Notes: a model not told the origin generated them from the letters alone. Shown: positions 7,383 to 15,881, counted from the first letter of the stretch. The stretch: DNA of 17,874 nt from an uncultured Saprospiraceae bacterium (GCA_938002705.1 CALLAG010000285.1:1-17874); one strand, 5' to 3'. A program made the numbers and translations.

Positions 7383-8324
7383 ATGAGAATAATAACATTA
7401 ACCATTGTATGCTTAGCATTATGTATCTGCAATATAAGTGCTCAGAAGCAGATAGGCATAGGTATGACCATAGGCATGTCGAGTCATGGAGGTGATTCTG
7501 CGAGCTGGGGAAGACATGGATTAGGATTACTGCATAATACCAAAATAGCCTATGGACTCAACGCTTCCTACGACATAAATAAAAAATGGGGCTTGAGACT
7601 ACAATATAGGGGCACTGAGATTCAGGGGGACGATTCTGACTTTATAGATAAGACTGAATGGTCAGAACAACTCGTCAAAAGAGATTTCATGTACAGATCA
7701 CGTATTACTGAATTTGGAATATTAGTAGAGCATAAATTCTACAAACTTTTCTCTCCTATAGATATAGAATCAGAACACCCTCACCATAACAAATTCTATC
7801 CCTTTGTAACAGCAGGAATCGCCTATGCTATCGTGAGTGATGATGAGAATATGAGAGACTGGGGAGATCCGCCAGCATTCAGAGCAAGTGATGTTTTATT
7901 AGATCAATCTGAAGGTTCAGTAGGTGGCATTCAGTTTCCCGTTGGATTAGGATTTAGATATGAGCTTTCAGAGTATCTCCACACGGATCTATTTTACAAC
8001 TTTAGACTTCCAGTATCTGATTATCTTGATGGTATAAGTGAGTCGGCTAATCCTGACAAAAATGATGCTTATCAGATATGTGGTATTAATATAGGCATAA
8101 GATTTGACCAAGGTGGTAACGATAGAGACAATGACGGTGTCGTTGATAGTAAAGACGAATGTCCAGACAGACCCGGCACTAAGTTATTATTTGGATGTCC
8201 AGATCAAGATAATGACGGTATTATGGATGATTATGATAATTGTCCTACTGAGGCTGGTACGGCCAAGAACTTCGGTTGTCCGGAACAAGCCAGCAATATA
8301 GATCCCAATAAATTAGATGAATAG
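7383..8324 (+). CDS. Outer-membrane barrel with thrombospondin type 3 repeats (DUF6089-like)
   Basis: This 313-residue protein has a signal peptide cleaved after A20 (SAQ). A beta-barrel-like region follows, spanning about 21-243 and ending in ICGINIGIRF, resembling the Bacteroidota DUF6089/outer-membrane barrel group. Residues 247-300 hold two thrombospondin type 3 repeats, DRDNDGVVDSKDECPD and DQDNDGIMDDYDNCPT, each closed by an FGCP turn. These repeats are calcium-binding linkers and normally lead into an OmpA peptidoglycan-binding domain. Here the chain stops about 15 residues later, with no OmpA domain in any frame downstream. A structural or surface role is likely, with no known reaction. 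It is the last gene of the porP-like plus-strand run and is convergent with lipB across a 29-base gap. Confidence 0.8.
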   Translation: MRIITLTIVCLALCICNISAQKQIGIGMTIGMSSHGGDSASWGRHGLGLLHNTKIAYGLNASYDINKKWGLRLQYRGTEIQGDDSDFIDKTEWSEQLVKRDFMYRSRITEFGILVEHKFYKLFSPIDIESEHPHHNKFYPFVTAGIAYAIVSDDENMRDWGDPPAFRASDVLLDQSEGSVGGIQFPVGLGFRYELSEYLHTDLFYNFRLPVSDYLDGISESANPDKNDAYQICGINIGIRFDQGGNDRDNDGVVDSKDECPDRPGTKLLFGCPDQDNDGIMDDYDNCPTEAGTAKNFGCPEQASNIDPNKLDE

Positions 8325-8353
8325 TAGACTTAAGCTTATCAATACTCTACAGC

Positions 8354-9058
8354 CTATATTATATTCATACCGAATACATCTTTCATAATATTCTCCATCT
8401 GGTTCTTAATGACCTCCATAGGTTGCTGCTCTCCCAGCTCATGAGCCAGAGAGGTCACGGATAGTTCCTTTTCTCGGATCCCACATGGTATTATATGCCG
8501 GAACTTATCAAGGTCAGTATTGATATTGAGACCAAATCCGTGCATGCTTACCCATCTACTTAAATGTACACCGATAGCACATATTTTTCGAGCACCGCTA
8601 GCATCCTCTATCCATACACCAGTGTAAGCCTCCCTTCTTGATCCGACGATATTATACTGAGCTAAGAGTCTAATAATACATTCTTCTATATTTCTGACAT
8701 ATCTATGGACATCACGATACAGTAACTCTACATCTAATATCAGATAACCAGTCAATTGCCCTGGGCCATGATAAGTGACGTCACCACCTCTATTGACATT
8801 ATATATTTCGACATTCTGCTTAATTAACGTATCCTTTGATGAGAGAAGATTATCAGCTGAAGCGCTTTTACCTAACGTAATTACGTCTTTATGCTCACAA
8901 AAGACAATATGATTTAATTTTTTCGTCTTAGATTTAGCACTTAATAGCTTCTTAGACGTTTGTACCTTATGTGTCTTTATATCATCATGCAGTAAAGACT
9001 GAAAATCCCAGATGTCCTTGTAAGTGCCACCAGATATGTCGTGCCGTTGAGTTATCAA
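8354..9058 (-). CDS. lipB: Octanoyl-[acyl-carrier-protein]:protein N-octanoyltransferase (LipB)
   Basis: LipB moves octanoate from acyl carrier protein to the lipoyl domains of 2-oxoacid dehydrogenases and the glycine cleavage system, the first step of lipoate synthesis in the cytoplasm. The 234-residue protein has the family motif RGGDVTYHGPGQLTGY (residues 90-105), the lysine K158 in RKICAIGVH, and the catalytic cysteine C192 in HIIPCGI. The start is TTG at 9058. An in-frame TAA lies 12 bases upstream, the next in-frame Met is at residue 172, and the residues after the TTG (HDISGGTYKDIWDFQ) align with normal LipB N-termini. lipA is not in the window. The gene is divergent from the thioredoxin-dockerin gene with only 40 bases between them. 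Confidence 0.95.
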   Translation of the reverse strand: MITQRHDISGGTYKDIWDFQSLLHDDIKTHKVQTSKKLLSAKSKTKKLNHIVFCEHKDVITLGKSASADNLLSSKDTLIKQNVEIYNVNRGGDVTYHGPGQLTGYLILDVELLYRDVHRYVRNIEECIIRLLAQYNIVGSRREAYTGVWIEDASGARKICAIGVHLSRWVSMHGFGLNINTDLDKFRHIIPCGIREKELSVTSLAHELGEQQPMEVIKNQMENIMKDVFGMNII

Positions 9059-9071
9059 TTGAAAAAATATT

Positions 9072-9083
9072 TAGATTAATCTA
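9072..9083. promoter_or_regulatory. 12-base palindrome between divergent lipB and thioredoxin gene
   Basis: TAGATTAATCTA is a perfect palindrome near the centre of the 40-base gap between two divergent starts. It could be an operator shared by both genes, or chance in AT-rich sequence. Confidence 0.3.
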
Positions 9084-9098
9084 CTTCAAAGCATTATT

Positions 9099-10133
9099 AT
9101 GCGAAAATCAATATTAAGCTTTATAATCCTTAGTTTCTTAGGAATTAGTGTATTAAATGGACAAGCATACCCAGATTTTACAATAACAGATAGCGAGGGT
9201 ATCCAACACACTCTGTATGAAGATTATCTTGATCAAGGCAAGACCGTACTTATAAAGGTATTCTTTGTTAATTGTCCTCCGTGTAATGCTGTTGCTCCTG
9301 ATATCCAAGAACTCTATGTACAGTGGGGAGAAGGTCAAGCTGATGTGCAGTTTATAGAATTAAGCACAAGAGCATCTGATGATAATGCTGACGTGAATGG
9401 ATATAAGAATAGACACGGTCTTACATTTCCAGGAGCTGGAGGTGAGGGTGATGCAATAGATGCTCTCGGTCCATTATTATCTGGTGCATACGGACAATTC
9501 TTCGGTACACCATCATTCGCTGTTATAGCGCCTGATGGCACTGTCGATCACCCCATTGGAGGATCAGGAGCTTCAAGGCTACAAGCTATTAATGATGCCA
9601 TAGAAGCTACGGGAGCTACAGGACAAACAGGGAACAACAATCCCGAGCCTTCAGAATTCATTATTACAGCTACTGATTTCTTTGATAATATGATTAATAA
9701 CCCCATTGTTACATTAGAATCTCAAGATGGATCTACATCCTACCCTATAGACATCAGTAATCCTTTAACTATCAATGATTTGGCTACTGAATATCCAGAG
9801 ATTACTACGCCATACCTTCGTATAGAAAAATTAGATCAAGCTAATGATAAAGTTTCAGCGATTGATTTATTTGCTATCACTAAGCATATACTAGGTAAAG
9901 AACTTATAACCAGCAACTTATTAATCTTGGCGGCAGACGCCAATGGTGATAATTCTATCACGGCATTAGATCTATTTGCATTACAAAGACTCATATTGGG
10001 CAAAGACTCAGAATTGCCTAATCAGCCATCGTATATATTCCCTAATAATGAAGTAGAACTCAATCTTATTCCTGGCCAAACTCAACAAATTAACTTCGAA
10101 GGAATCAAGACTGGAGACATTAATGGATTTTAA
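9099..10133 (+). CDS. Secreted thioredoxin-like protein with dockerin-like domain
   Basis: This 344-residue exported protein has a signal peptide cleaved near LNG-QAYPDF. Residues about 24-170 form a thioredoxin/TlpA fold with the active site NCPPC (C59, C62) and a cis-proline at P138 (FGTPSF). A Gly/Thr/Asn linker follows near 171-185, then a beta-rich stretch. Residues about 246-302 are a dockerin-like pair: VSAIDLFAITKHILG and DANGDNSITALDLFALQRLILG. The second calcium loop has all ligands (D280, N282, D284, D291); the first is degenerate, as is common in this phylum. The protein ends at GIKTGDINGF with no T9SS sorting tail, and no continuation exists in another frame. No cohesin partner is visible. 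It may be a periplasmic or secreted oxidoreductase or chaperone. Confidence 0.85.
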   Translation: MRKSILSFIILSFLGISVLNGQAYPDFTITDSEGIQHTLYEDYLDQGKTVLIKVFFVNCPPCNAVAPDIQELYVQWGEGQADVQFIELSTRASDDNADVNGYKNRHGLTFPGAGGEGDAIDALGPLLSGAYGQFFGTPSFAVIAPDGTVDHPIGGSGASRLQAINDAIEATGATGQTGNNNPEPSEFIITATDFFDNMINNPIVTLESQDGSTSYPIDISNPLTINDLATEYPEITTPYLRIEKLDQANDKVSAIDLFAITKHILGKELITSNLLILAADANGDNSITALDLFALQRLILGKDSELPNQPSYIFPNNEVELNLIPGQTQQINFEGIKTGDINGF

Positions 10134-10447
10134 GAAAATCATACATTAAGACATTTTAACCAAATTTATAAGACACTTCTAATAAAAATATATACTTTTA
10201 CATTATAAAAATTACTAATCTGTATTTAATTGATATACAGTTACTTAATTATTTATACTCTATATATTTCTATCCTATCCACAGTGAATGACAATCTTTT
10301 TGTGATTTAACAACTATTTCACACAACAATAAGAAGCGTTTGAGCCAACCTGAACGTATTTATGATGAAGATCTGAGCTGATCCGTTCGATTTTTGTCAC
10401 ATCTGTTTAATTCATATTCAATAGTCTAAATTTTAAAAATTTACAAA
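10134..10447. other. Very AT-rich upstream region of giant surface gene
   Basis: This gap of 314 bases lies between the thioredoxin-dockerin gene and the giant gene. There is no credible ORF, and no terminator for the preceding gene was recognised. The closest promoter match is TACTTTTA (10193-10200), one base off TAnnTTTG, which would give a leader of more than 200 bases. An inverted repeat CTGTAT / ATACAG occupies 10220-10240. The promoter of the giant gene is therefore unassigned. Confidence 0.45.
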
Positions 10448-13400
10448 ATGAGAATTACTTTACCCAATTTGATTGCTTTATTCGTCGCATGTTTGGTGTA
10501 TACGAATGTAGTAAGTGGGAATAATCCTAACGAGGATTTTTGTTTCAATGCTGATATCCCTGAAGCTCAGGCGGATTTAGCTCTTATGTGTCTTACTGCA
10601 CCAGTAATATCATGTCCTTCTACTTATCTGGGATGTCCTAACGACAATCTTGATCCAAGTTTGACTGGATTTGCTACTGCGCAGCCTGGAGATGCATCAT
10701 GCCCAGCACCTATCGTAACTTATACAGATGTGATAACGACTAACACGCCATGTCTTAAGATAATACATAGAACATGGAGTGCTACATACCCTGCAGGATC
10801 AGCAAGTATAAAATTACACTCTACATGTCAGCAGACATTATACTTAGAGGATGCCGCAGCTCCTGTTATCAGTAACTGCCCCTCTGACATGTTTGTAGAC
10901 TTAGCAGGTAACTGTGATGGTATCGCTACATGGAATATTCCTACGGCATCCGATGACTGTGGGATTCAGAGTTTCACAACTACACATTTTAGTGGAACTT
11001 CATTTCCTACAGGGACGACTCAAGTCACTTATACAGCAACAGATTTCTGTAATAATGTAGTGACATGCTCATTTAACGTTACAGTATCAGGATCTTGTTG
11101 TCAAGCACCTGTCGTACAATGTCCGAGTAATAGGACTTTATGCCCAGGATCCAGCACTGCTCCTTCTAATACAGGGACAGCTACTGCGACAACTAACGAT
11201 CCATCATGTGGTACACCTATTATAACATTCTCTGATGCGACGACTAATGTAACAGGATGTAATGGTAACAATGTCATCATACAGCGAACGTGGACTGCTA
11301 CAGACCCTAATAATACAAGTCTCTCTACATCATGTATTCAGACTATATCTACTGTTGATAATCAAAATCCATTAGTAACTAATATACCGAGCGACATTAT
11401 TGTGAGTGCATCAGGCGTTAATTGCTCATCAGCAGTGACGTGGTCACCACCTATAGCTTCTGATAATTGTGGACTTGCAAGTTTTACATCTACTCATAAT
11501 AGTGGTCAAGTATTCTCTCAAGGTTCTACTTTAGTTACATATACGGCTGTGGATAATTGTGGCAACCAAGCTACTGGTGCATTCCAAGTGACTGTGCAGT
11601 GTGTAGGATGTAATGCTAACCCAATCATCACATGCCCTAATAATTATGTAGGATGCCCTACGACTAATGCTCCACTACCTAACATATCTGGTGCTGCAAG
11701 TGCAACAGCAGGAAGTAATATGTGTGGTAATCCAATCGTCAGCTTTAATGATATAGTTGTATCTACAGGAGCATGTAATGCGCAGACTATACAGAGAACA
11801 TGGACAGCTACAGACCCTGTGTCAGGTAACTTCTCAAGCACTTGTATCCAATTATTAACATTATCAGATACACAACCACCAGTAATAAGTAATGTACCTA
11901 ACAATATTACAGTTACAGGAACTGGAACAGGATGCTCAGCTAACGCTACCTGGACTGCTCCTAACGCAACTGACAACTGTGGCGTAGCAAGTATAAGCTC
12001 TAACTTTGCAAATGGATCAGCATTCCCACAAGGTACTACGACTGTGACTTATACAGCAACAGATAACTGTGGTAATGTTACTAATGCATCATTTACAGTA
12101 ACAGTTAATTGTGTTTCGCCTTGTACAGTACCACCGACAATATCTTGTCCGACAAATTATACTGCGTGCCCTACATCAGGTGTACCATCAGTAAGTATCT
12201 CTGGTAATGCGACAGTATCAGCAGGAAGCGGATCATGTTCATTTCCAACCTTAGCATTTAATGACATCGTTATATCTAATGGACCTTGTACTAACGCGAA
12301 AGTTATACAAAGAACTTTCACAGCGACTAATCCTAATAATGCGTCTCTAAATGCGTCATGTACTCAGACGATATCACTACAAGATAATCAGAATCCTAGC
12401 TTCATCAATTGTCCAAGTAGCTTAGTACTTAATGCTTCTGGTAACAACTGTACAGCTATAGCCAACTGGGGAACAGTAATGGCAACTGATAACTGTGTCA
12501 CACCAGCGATAACTGCTGTCAACCAAAATGGACAATTCGTTAATAGCGGAAGCACATTCCACCAAGGTGTCAACACTGTTACATATACTGCAACTGACGG
12601 TTGTAATAATACAGCGACATGCCAGTTTACAGTAACTGTTAATTGTACACCTACTTGTACTACTGCTCCATTAATTACATGCCCTGCACCAGTATCTTCA
12701 TTATGCTTAGGTTCAGATATAAGTGTAGCAGCATTAGGTAATGCAACTGCTATCGGTGGTTCTAATTGTCCATCTCCAGTAGTGACATTCTCAGATGAGA
12801 TCATATCTCAGAATAATTGCAATAGAGTCATAAGAAGAACATTTACAGCATCATATACCTCAGGAAGTAACTTAACATCATCATGTACTCAGAGTATTTC
12901 TCTAAGTGATAATGTTGCTCCAGTTATTGTTAATTGTCCTTCTAATATTGTCATAAGTAATCCATCTACACCTGTATCATGGACAGCGCCTTACGCAACT
13001 GACTTATGTAGTACACCGACAATAACAAGTAATTTTACACCAGGTAGTACATTCCCAGTGGGTTCGACTACTGTAGTATACAGTGCCGTAGATGGATGTG
13101 GCAATTCTGCTTCTTGCTCATTTAACGTAATCGTTAATGTCAACAGTTCTATTACATGTCCAAGTGATATTAATGTAGCTTGTGGCAGTAATGGTGGCGC
13201 AGTCGTTGACTGGCCAGCACCTACAATCCAAGGAACTTGTTCTGATTGTAACAATGGTAATTTTATCCCGGGATTCATATATATGGGTACACTCAACGGT
13301 AATCAGTATTACTGCTCATTATCGCCAGCAACTTGGGCTAATGCAAATACCATAGCTCAAAATAACGGAGGCTATCTAGCAAGTATAAATTCTGCTGATG

Positions 13401-15196
13401 AGAATCAATTCTTATCTAATATGCTAACAATACAGTCAGCTTGGATAGGCTTAAACGATATAGAGAACGAAGGTCACTTCGAATGGTCAAGCGGAGAACC
13501 AGTTTCATATACTAACTGGTATCCTGGTCAACCTAATAACTACAATGGCACTCAACACTGTGTAGAGATACTTAATAATGGTCAGTGGAATGATCAATAT
13601 GGTTCTTACCAGTTAGAGTTTATTATGGAGAAGCCTTGTTCTTTCGTAGAGCAGGTAGCTGGTCCAGCGCCAGGATCATTTCTCACAGGAGGTAACTATA
13701 CAGTAACATACAGAATAAATGATTCTTGTGGATCTGTAGATCAATGTAGCTTTAATATAAATGTAGAGAGTGGACTGTCTATCACTTGTCCTTCTAATAT
13801 TAATACATCAGCTCCAGCTAATAGTGCAGGTGTTGTCGTTAACTGGAATCAGCCACAAGTAAGCAGTTGTTGTTCTAATTGTACAAACGGAGGTGGACAA
13901 GCCATCCCTGGATTCGTATACATGGGTGCATTTAACGGTCACCATTATTATTGCTCTATAGCATCAGCAACATGGCCACAAGCCAAAGCTAACTGTGAAG
14001 CAAATGGTGGTTACTTAACTGTAATTAATGGTGCTTCTGAGAATGCATATTTAGCTAACTTATTGACACTACAATCTGCATGGATAGGATGTTCTGATAC
14101 AGCATCAGAAGGTCACTTCCAGTGGGTCAACGGAGATGCATTAACATATACTAACTGGTACCCTGGTCAGCCTAATAATTATAACGGATCACAAGATTAT
14201 GTAGAATTATTAAACAATGGCCAGTGGAACGATCAGTATAACCACTTTGCGTTAGAATATATCATGGAAGTACCAGGATGTCTTAATGTAACTCAGATAG
14301 CTGGCCCAGCTCCAGGATCTACACTACCTCCAGGATCTAACCATACTGTGACGTATAGAGCGACTGATGGTTGTGGCAACGTCCAGGACTGTTCATTTAA
14401 TGTTAACGTAGCTTCTGTACCTGTCGGTAATGGATACTGTCCATCAGAAGGACAGAGTTCTAATAACTTCTTTATAGAGTCGATCCTTTTCGGTACGATT
14501 AATAATTACTCTGGTAATAATGGAGGATACAAAGACTTCTCTAATAATGGTTGTGCTACGGTAAGACCAAGTACGTCATACCCTCTTCAGTTAGACCCAG
14601 GATTCTCAGGAGTTGCTCCAACTAAGGTATACTGGAGAATCTGGATAGATTATAATATGGATGGAGACTTCGATGATGCATCAGAGTTCGCAGCATATGG
14701 ATGTGGTAACAATACCCTCTCAGGAATGGTCACAATGCCACACACATTATGGAATGGCACTACTGTTATGAGAGTCGCTATGAAAGTAGGAGGATACCCA
14801 AGTTCTGCTTGCGAAATATTCTCACATGGAGAAGTAGAAGACTATTGTGTAGAAATTACTAATGCAGGTGATATCACAGTAAGTAATGATATAGAAAAGA
14901 GAAATGATGATGATATCAGTGCAGTGCTATTAAGTGCATTAGCAGACAGATCAGATGTAGAAATATATCCGAATCCTGTATCAGAATACTTAACGATTAA
15001 CTTAAGTCAATCTGATAATGTGAACACTATACAATTATATTCTATCGATGGTAGAATGATAAATGAAATCAAAGAGAATAACGTATCTGAAAGAAATCAG
15101 ATCGATGTAAGCCAATATGAAAATGGCATGTACTTAATAAGAGTTATACATAATGATGGTGAGATAAGCTCACAGAAAGTGACAATCCATCATTAA
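10448..15196 (+). CDS. Giant secreted HYR / C-type lectin / GEVED protein with T9SS tail
   Basis: This 1582-residue protein starts with a signal peptide (cleavage near VVSG, residue 24). Five composite modules of about 170 residues begin near residues 51, 219, 389, 560 and 738. Each has an N-half with an RTWTATDP-type motif and an HYR half ending VTYTATDNCGN-CSFNVTV. Residues 901-1107 and 1111-1322 are two further HYR domains, each interrupted by a C-type lectin domain (about 940-1064 and 1153-1278) with WIG, QPNN and WND motifs. A GEVED domain (about 1329-1470, ending GEVEDYC) follows, then a type A T9SS sorting tail (1504-1582, starting VEIYPNPVSEYL). About 80 cysteines suggest many disulfides. 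A cell-surface or released adhesin binding glycans, perhaps via calcium, is likely. The ligand is unknown. Several minus-strand ORFs inside it are shadows. Confidence 0.93.
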   Translation: MRITLPNLIALFVACLVYTNVVSGNNPNEDFCFNADIPEAQADLALMCLTAPVISCPSTYLGCPNDNLDPSLTGFATAQPGDASCPAPIVTYTDVITTNTPCLKIIHRTWSATYPAGSASIKLHSTCQQTLYLEDAAAPVISNCPSDMFVDLAGNCDGIATWNIPTASDDCGIQSFTTTHFSGTSFPTGTTQVTYTATDFCNNVVTCSFNVTVSGSCCQAPVVQCPSNRTLCPGSSTAPSNTGTATATTNDPSCGTPIITFSDATTNVTGCNGNNVIIQRTWTATDPNNTSLSTSCIQTISTVDNQNPLVTNIPSDIIVSASGVNCSSAVTWSPPIASDNCGLASFTSTHNSGQVFSQGSTLVTYTAVDNCGNQATGAFQVTVQCVGCNANPIITCPNNYVGCPTTNAPLPNISGAASATAGSNMCGNPIVSFNDIVVSTGACNAQTIQRTWTATDPVSGNFSSTCIQLLTLSDTQPPVISNVPNNITVTGTGTGCSANATWTAPNATDNCGVASISSNFANGSAFPQGTTTVTYTATDNCGNVTNASFTVTVNCVSPCTVPPTISCPTNYTACPTSGVPSVSISGNATVSAGSGSCSFPTLAFNDIVISNGPCTNAKVIQRTFTATNPNNASLNASCTQTISLQDNQNPSFINCPSSLVLNASGNNCTAIANWGTVMATDNCVTPAITAVNQNGQFVNSGSTFHQGVNTVTYTATDGCNNTATCQFTVTVNCTPTCTTAPLITCPAPVSSLCLGSDISVAALGNATAIGGSNCPSPVVTFSDEIISQNNCNRVIRRTFTASYTSGSNLTSSCTQSISLSDNVAPVIVNCPSNIVISNPSTPVSWTAPYATDLCSTPTITSNFTPGSTFPVGSTTVVYSAVDGCGNSASCSFNVIVNVNSSITCPSDINVACGSNGGAVVDWPAPTIQGTCSDCNNGNFIPGFIYMGTLNGNQYYCSLSPATWANANTIAQNNGGYLASINSADENQFLSNMLTIQSAWIGLNDIENEGHFEWSSGEPVSYTNWYPGQPNNYNGTQHCVEILNNGQWNDQYGSYQLEFIMEKPCSFVEQVAGPAPGSFLTGGNYTVTYRINDSCGSVDQCSFNINVESGLSITCPSNINTSAPANSAGVVVNWNQPQVSSCCSNCTNGGGQAIPGFVYMGAFNGHHYYCSIASATWPQAKANCEANGGYLTVINGASENAYLANLLTLQSAWIGCSDTASEGHFQWVNGDALTYTNWYPGQPNNYNGSQDYVELLNNGQWNDQYNHFALEYIMEVPGCLNVTQIAGPAPGSTLPPGSNHTVTYRATDGCGNVQDCSFNVNVASVPVGNGYCPSEGQSSNNFFIESILFGTINNYSGNNGGYKDFSNNGCATVRPSTSYPLQLDPGFSGVAPTKVYWRIWIDYNMDGDFDDASEFAAYGCGNNTLSGMVTMPHTLWNGTTVMRVAMKVGGYPSSACEIFSHGEVEDYCVEITNAGDITVSNDIEKRNDDDISAVLLSALADRSDVEIYPNPVSEYLTINLSQSDNVNTIQLYSIDGRMINEIKENNVSERNQIDVSQYENGMYLIRVIHNDGEISSQKVTIHH
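10598..13147 (+). repeat. Five tandem coding modules of about 0.5 kb
   Basis: Module starts at about 10598, 11102, 11612, 12125 and 12659 are 489-534 bases apart. They share protein motifs (ISCP, RTWTATDP, SCIQTIS, VTYTATDNCGN) but have diverged at DNA level, so the duplication is old. Confidence 0.8.
13148..14410 (+). repeat. Duplicated HYR-lectin unit, two copies
   Basis: Copies start at 13148 and 13778. The best-matched block, coding TNWYPGQPNNYNG (13511-13548 and 14150-14187), differs almost only at third codon positions, indicating duplication followed by selection on the protein. Confidence 0.85.
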
Positions 15197-15216
15197 TCTA
15201 ATAATGAGATGAATCC

Positions 15217-15248
15217 AAGGCTGCACTGCAAAGTGCAGCCTTTTTTTT
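15217..15248 (+). terminator. Strong intrinsic terminator of the giant gene
   Basis: An 11-pair G-C-rich stem (15217-15227 with 15232-15242) is closed by a GCAA tetraloop and leads into eight T residues (15241-15248). It begins 20 bases after the stop codon. It is the clearest terminator in the window. Confidence 0.95.
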
Positions 15249-15312
15249 GTGCTCTACACTAAACTATTACTGAATTAAATTTTATATTTCACATGAATAT
15301 AAATCCTTTACA

Positions 15313-15774
15313 ATGTTTAGATATTTAATCCTACTATTGTTCTTCTCCCTTTCGTGTAAGCAAAATGACTCAGGCTTGCTATCAGAGTTAGATACCTTAA
15401 AAACGGAATTAAAGAATACTCGGTCTGAATTGTCAGAATACAAGAAAGGTCAGTCTGGTTTCATACACAGTGTTTACTTTTGGCTTGTTGATGATATCTC
15501 TGAACCTCAAAGAAAGGACTTTATAGAGAAAGGTTTAGGAAAATTAAAAGAATGCAAGCACCTAAGCTCTATATATGTAGGCCCACCTGCCGATAGCGAA
15601 CCAAGAGAAGTTGTAGATGATACCTATGATTACGCTTGGATATGTCATTTCAAGGATAAGGCAGCACATGATGCTTACCAGATAGATCCAATCCATCTAT
15701 CATTTGTAGAAAATTACGGTGATCTGTTTAAGGAAGTTAAGGTTTATGATAATTTGGTTTGGGACTTAAAGTAG
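15313..15774 (+). CDS. Lipoprotein with Dabb (stress-responsive) domain
   Basis: This 153-residue protein begins with a short signal peptide and lipobox FSLSC (lipidated C15). A short coiled-coil of about 25 residues follows (SELDTLKTELKN, then TRSELSEYKK). The rest (about 49-151) is a Dabb ferredoxin-like alpha/beta barrel. It opens FIHSVYFWLV, has YVGPPADSEPREV in the middle, and includes the family-typical HFKDKAAHDAYQIDPIHLSFVENY before a closing VKVYDNLVW. Dabb domains are usually small soluble dimers of unclear or varied function, including stress response and ligand binding. Attachment to the membrane through a coiled-coil stalk is less usual. Transcription is separated from the giant gene by its terminator; a near -7 box TATATTTC lies at 15283-15290. 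No reaction is assigned. Confidence 0.82.
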   Translation: MFRYLILLLFFSLSCKQNDSGLLSELDTLKTELKNTRSELSEYKKGQSGFIHSVYFWLVDDISEPQRKDFIEKGLGKLKECKHLSSIYVGPPADSEPREVVDDTYDYAWICHFKDKAAHDAYQIDPIHLSFVENYGDLFKEVKVYDNLVWDLK

Positions 15775-15881
15775 GACCATTTCAATGAGTAGTTCCTTCT
15801 GATCTTAAGTATAGTTGTGTTCTATCCCAATAAAACATTCACCACATCTCTATACCCATATCTTTAGTGCTTGCAGTGTAG

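Noticed and set aside
8302..8353. Frameshift hiding an OmpA domain after the thrombospondin repeats
   Set aside because: Only 29 bases separate the stop from the end of lipB, and no OmpA-like residues appear in any frame there.
11644..13296. Long minus-strand ORFs inside the giant gene
   Set aside because: They are antisense shadows of a repetitive Ser/Thr/Asn/Cys-rich coding sequence, and the plus frame has clear domains throughout.
10598..14410. CRISPR array or DNA-level satellite repeat
   Set aside because: The repeats are 0.5-0.63 kb, in frame, diverged at third codon positions and coding; there are no short identical repeats with unique spacers.
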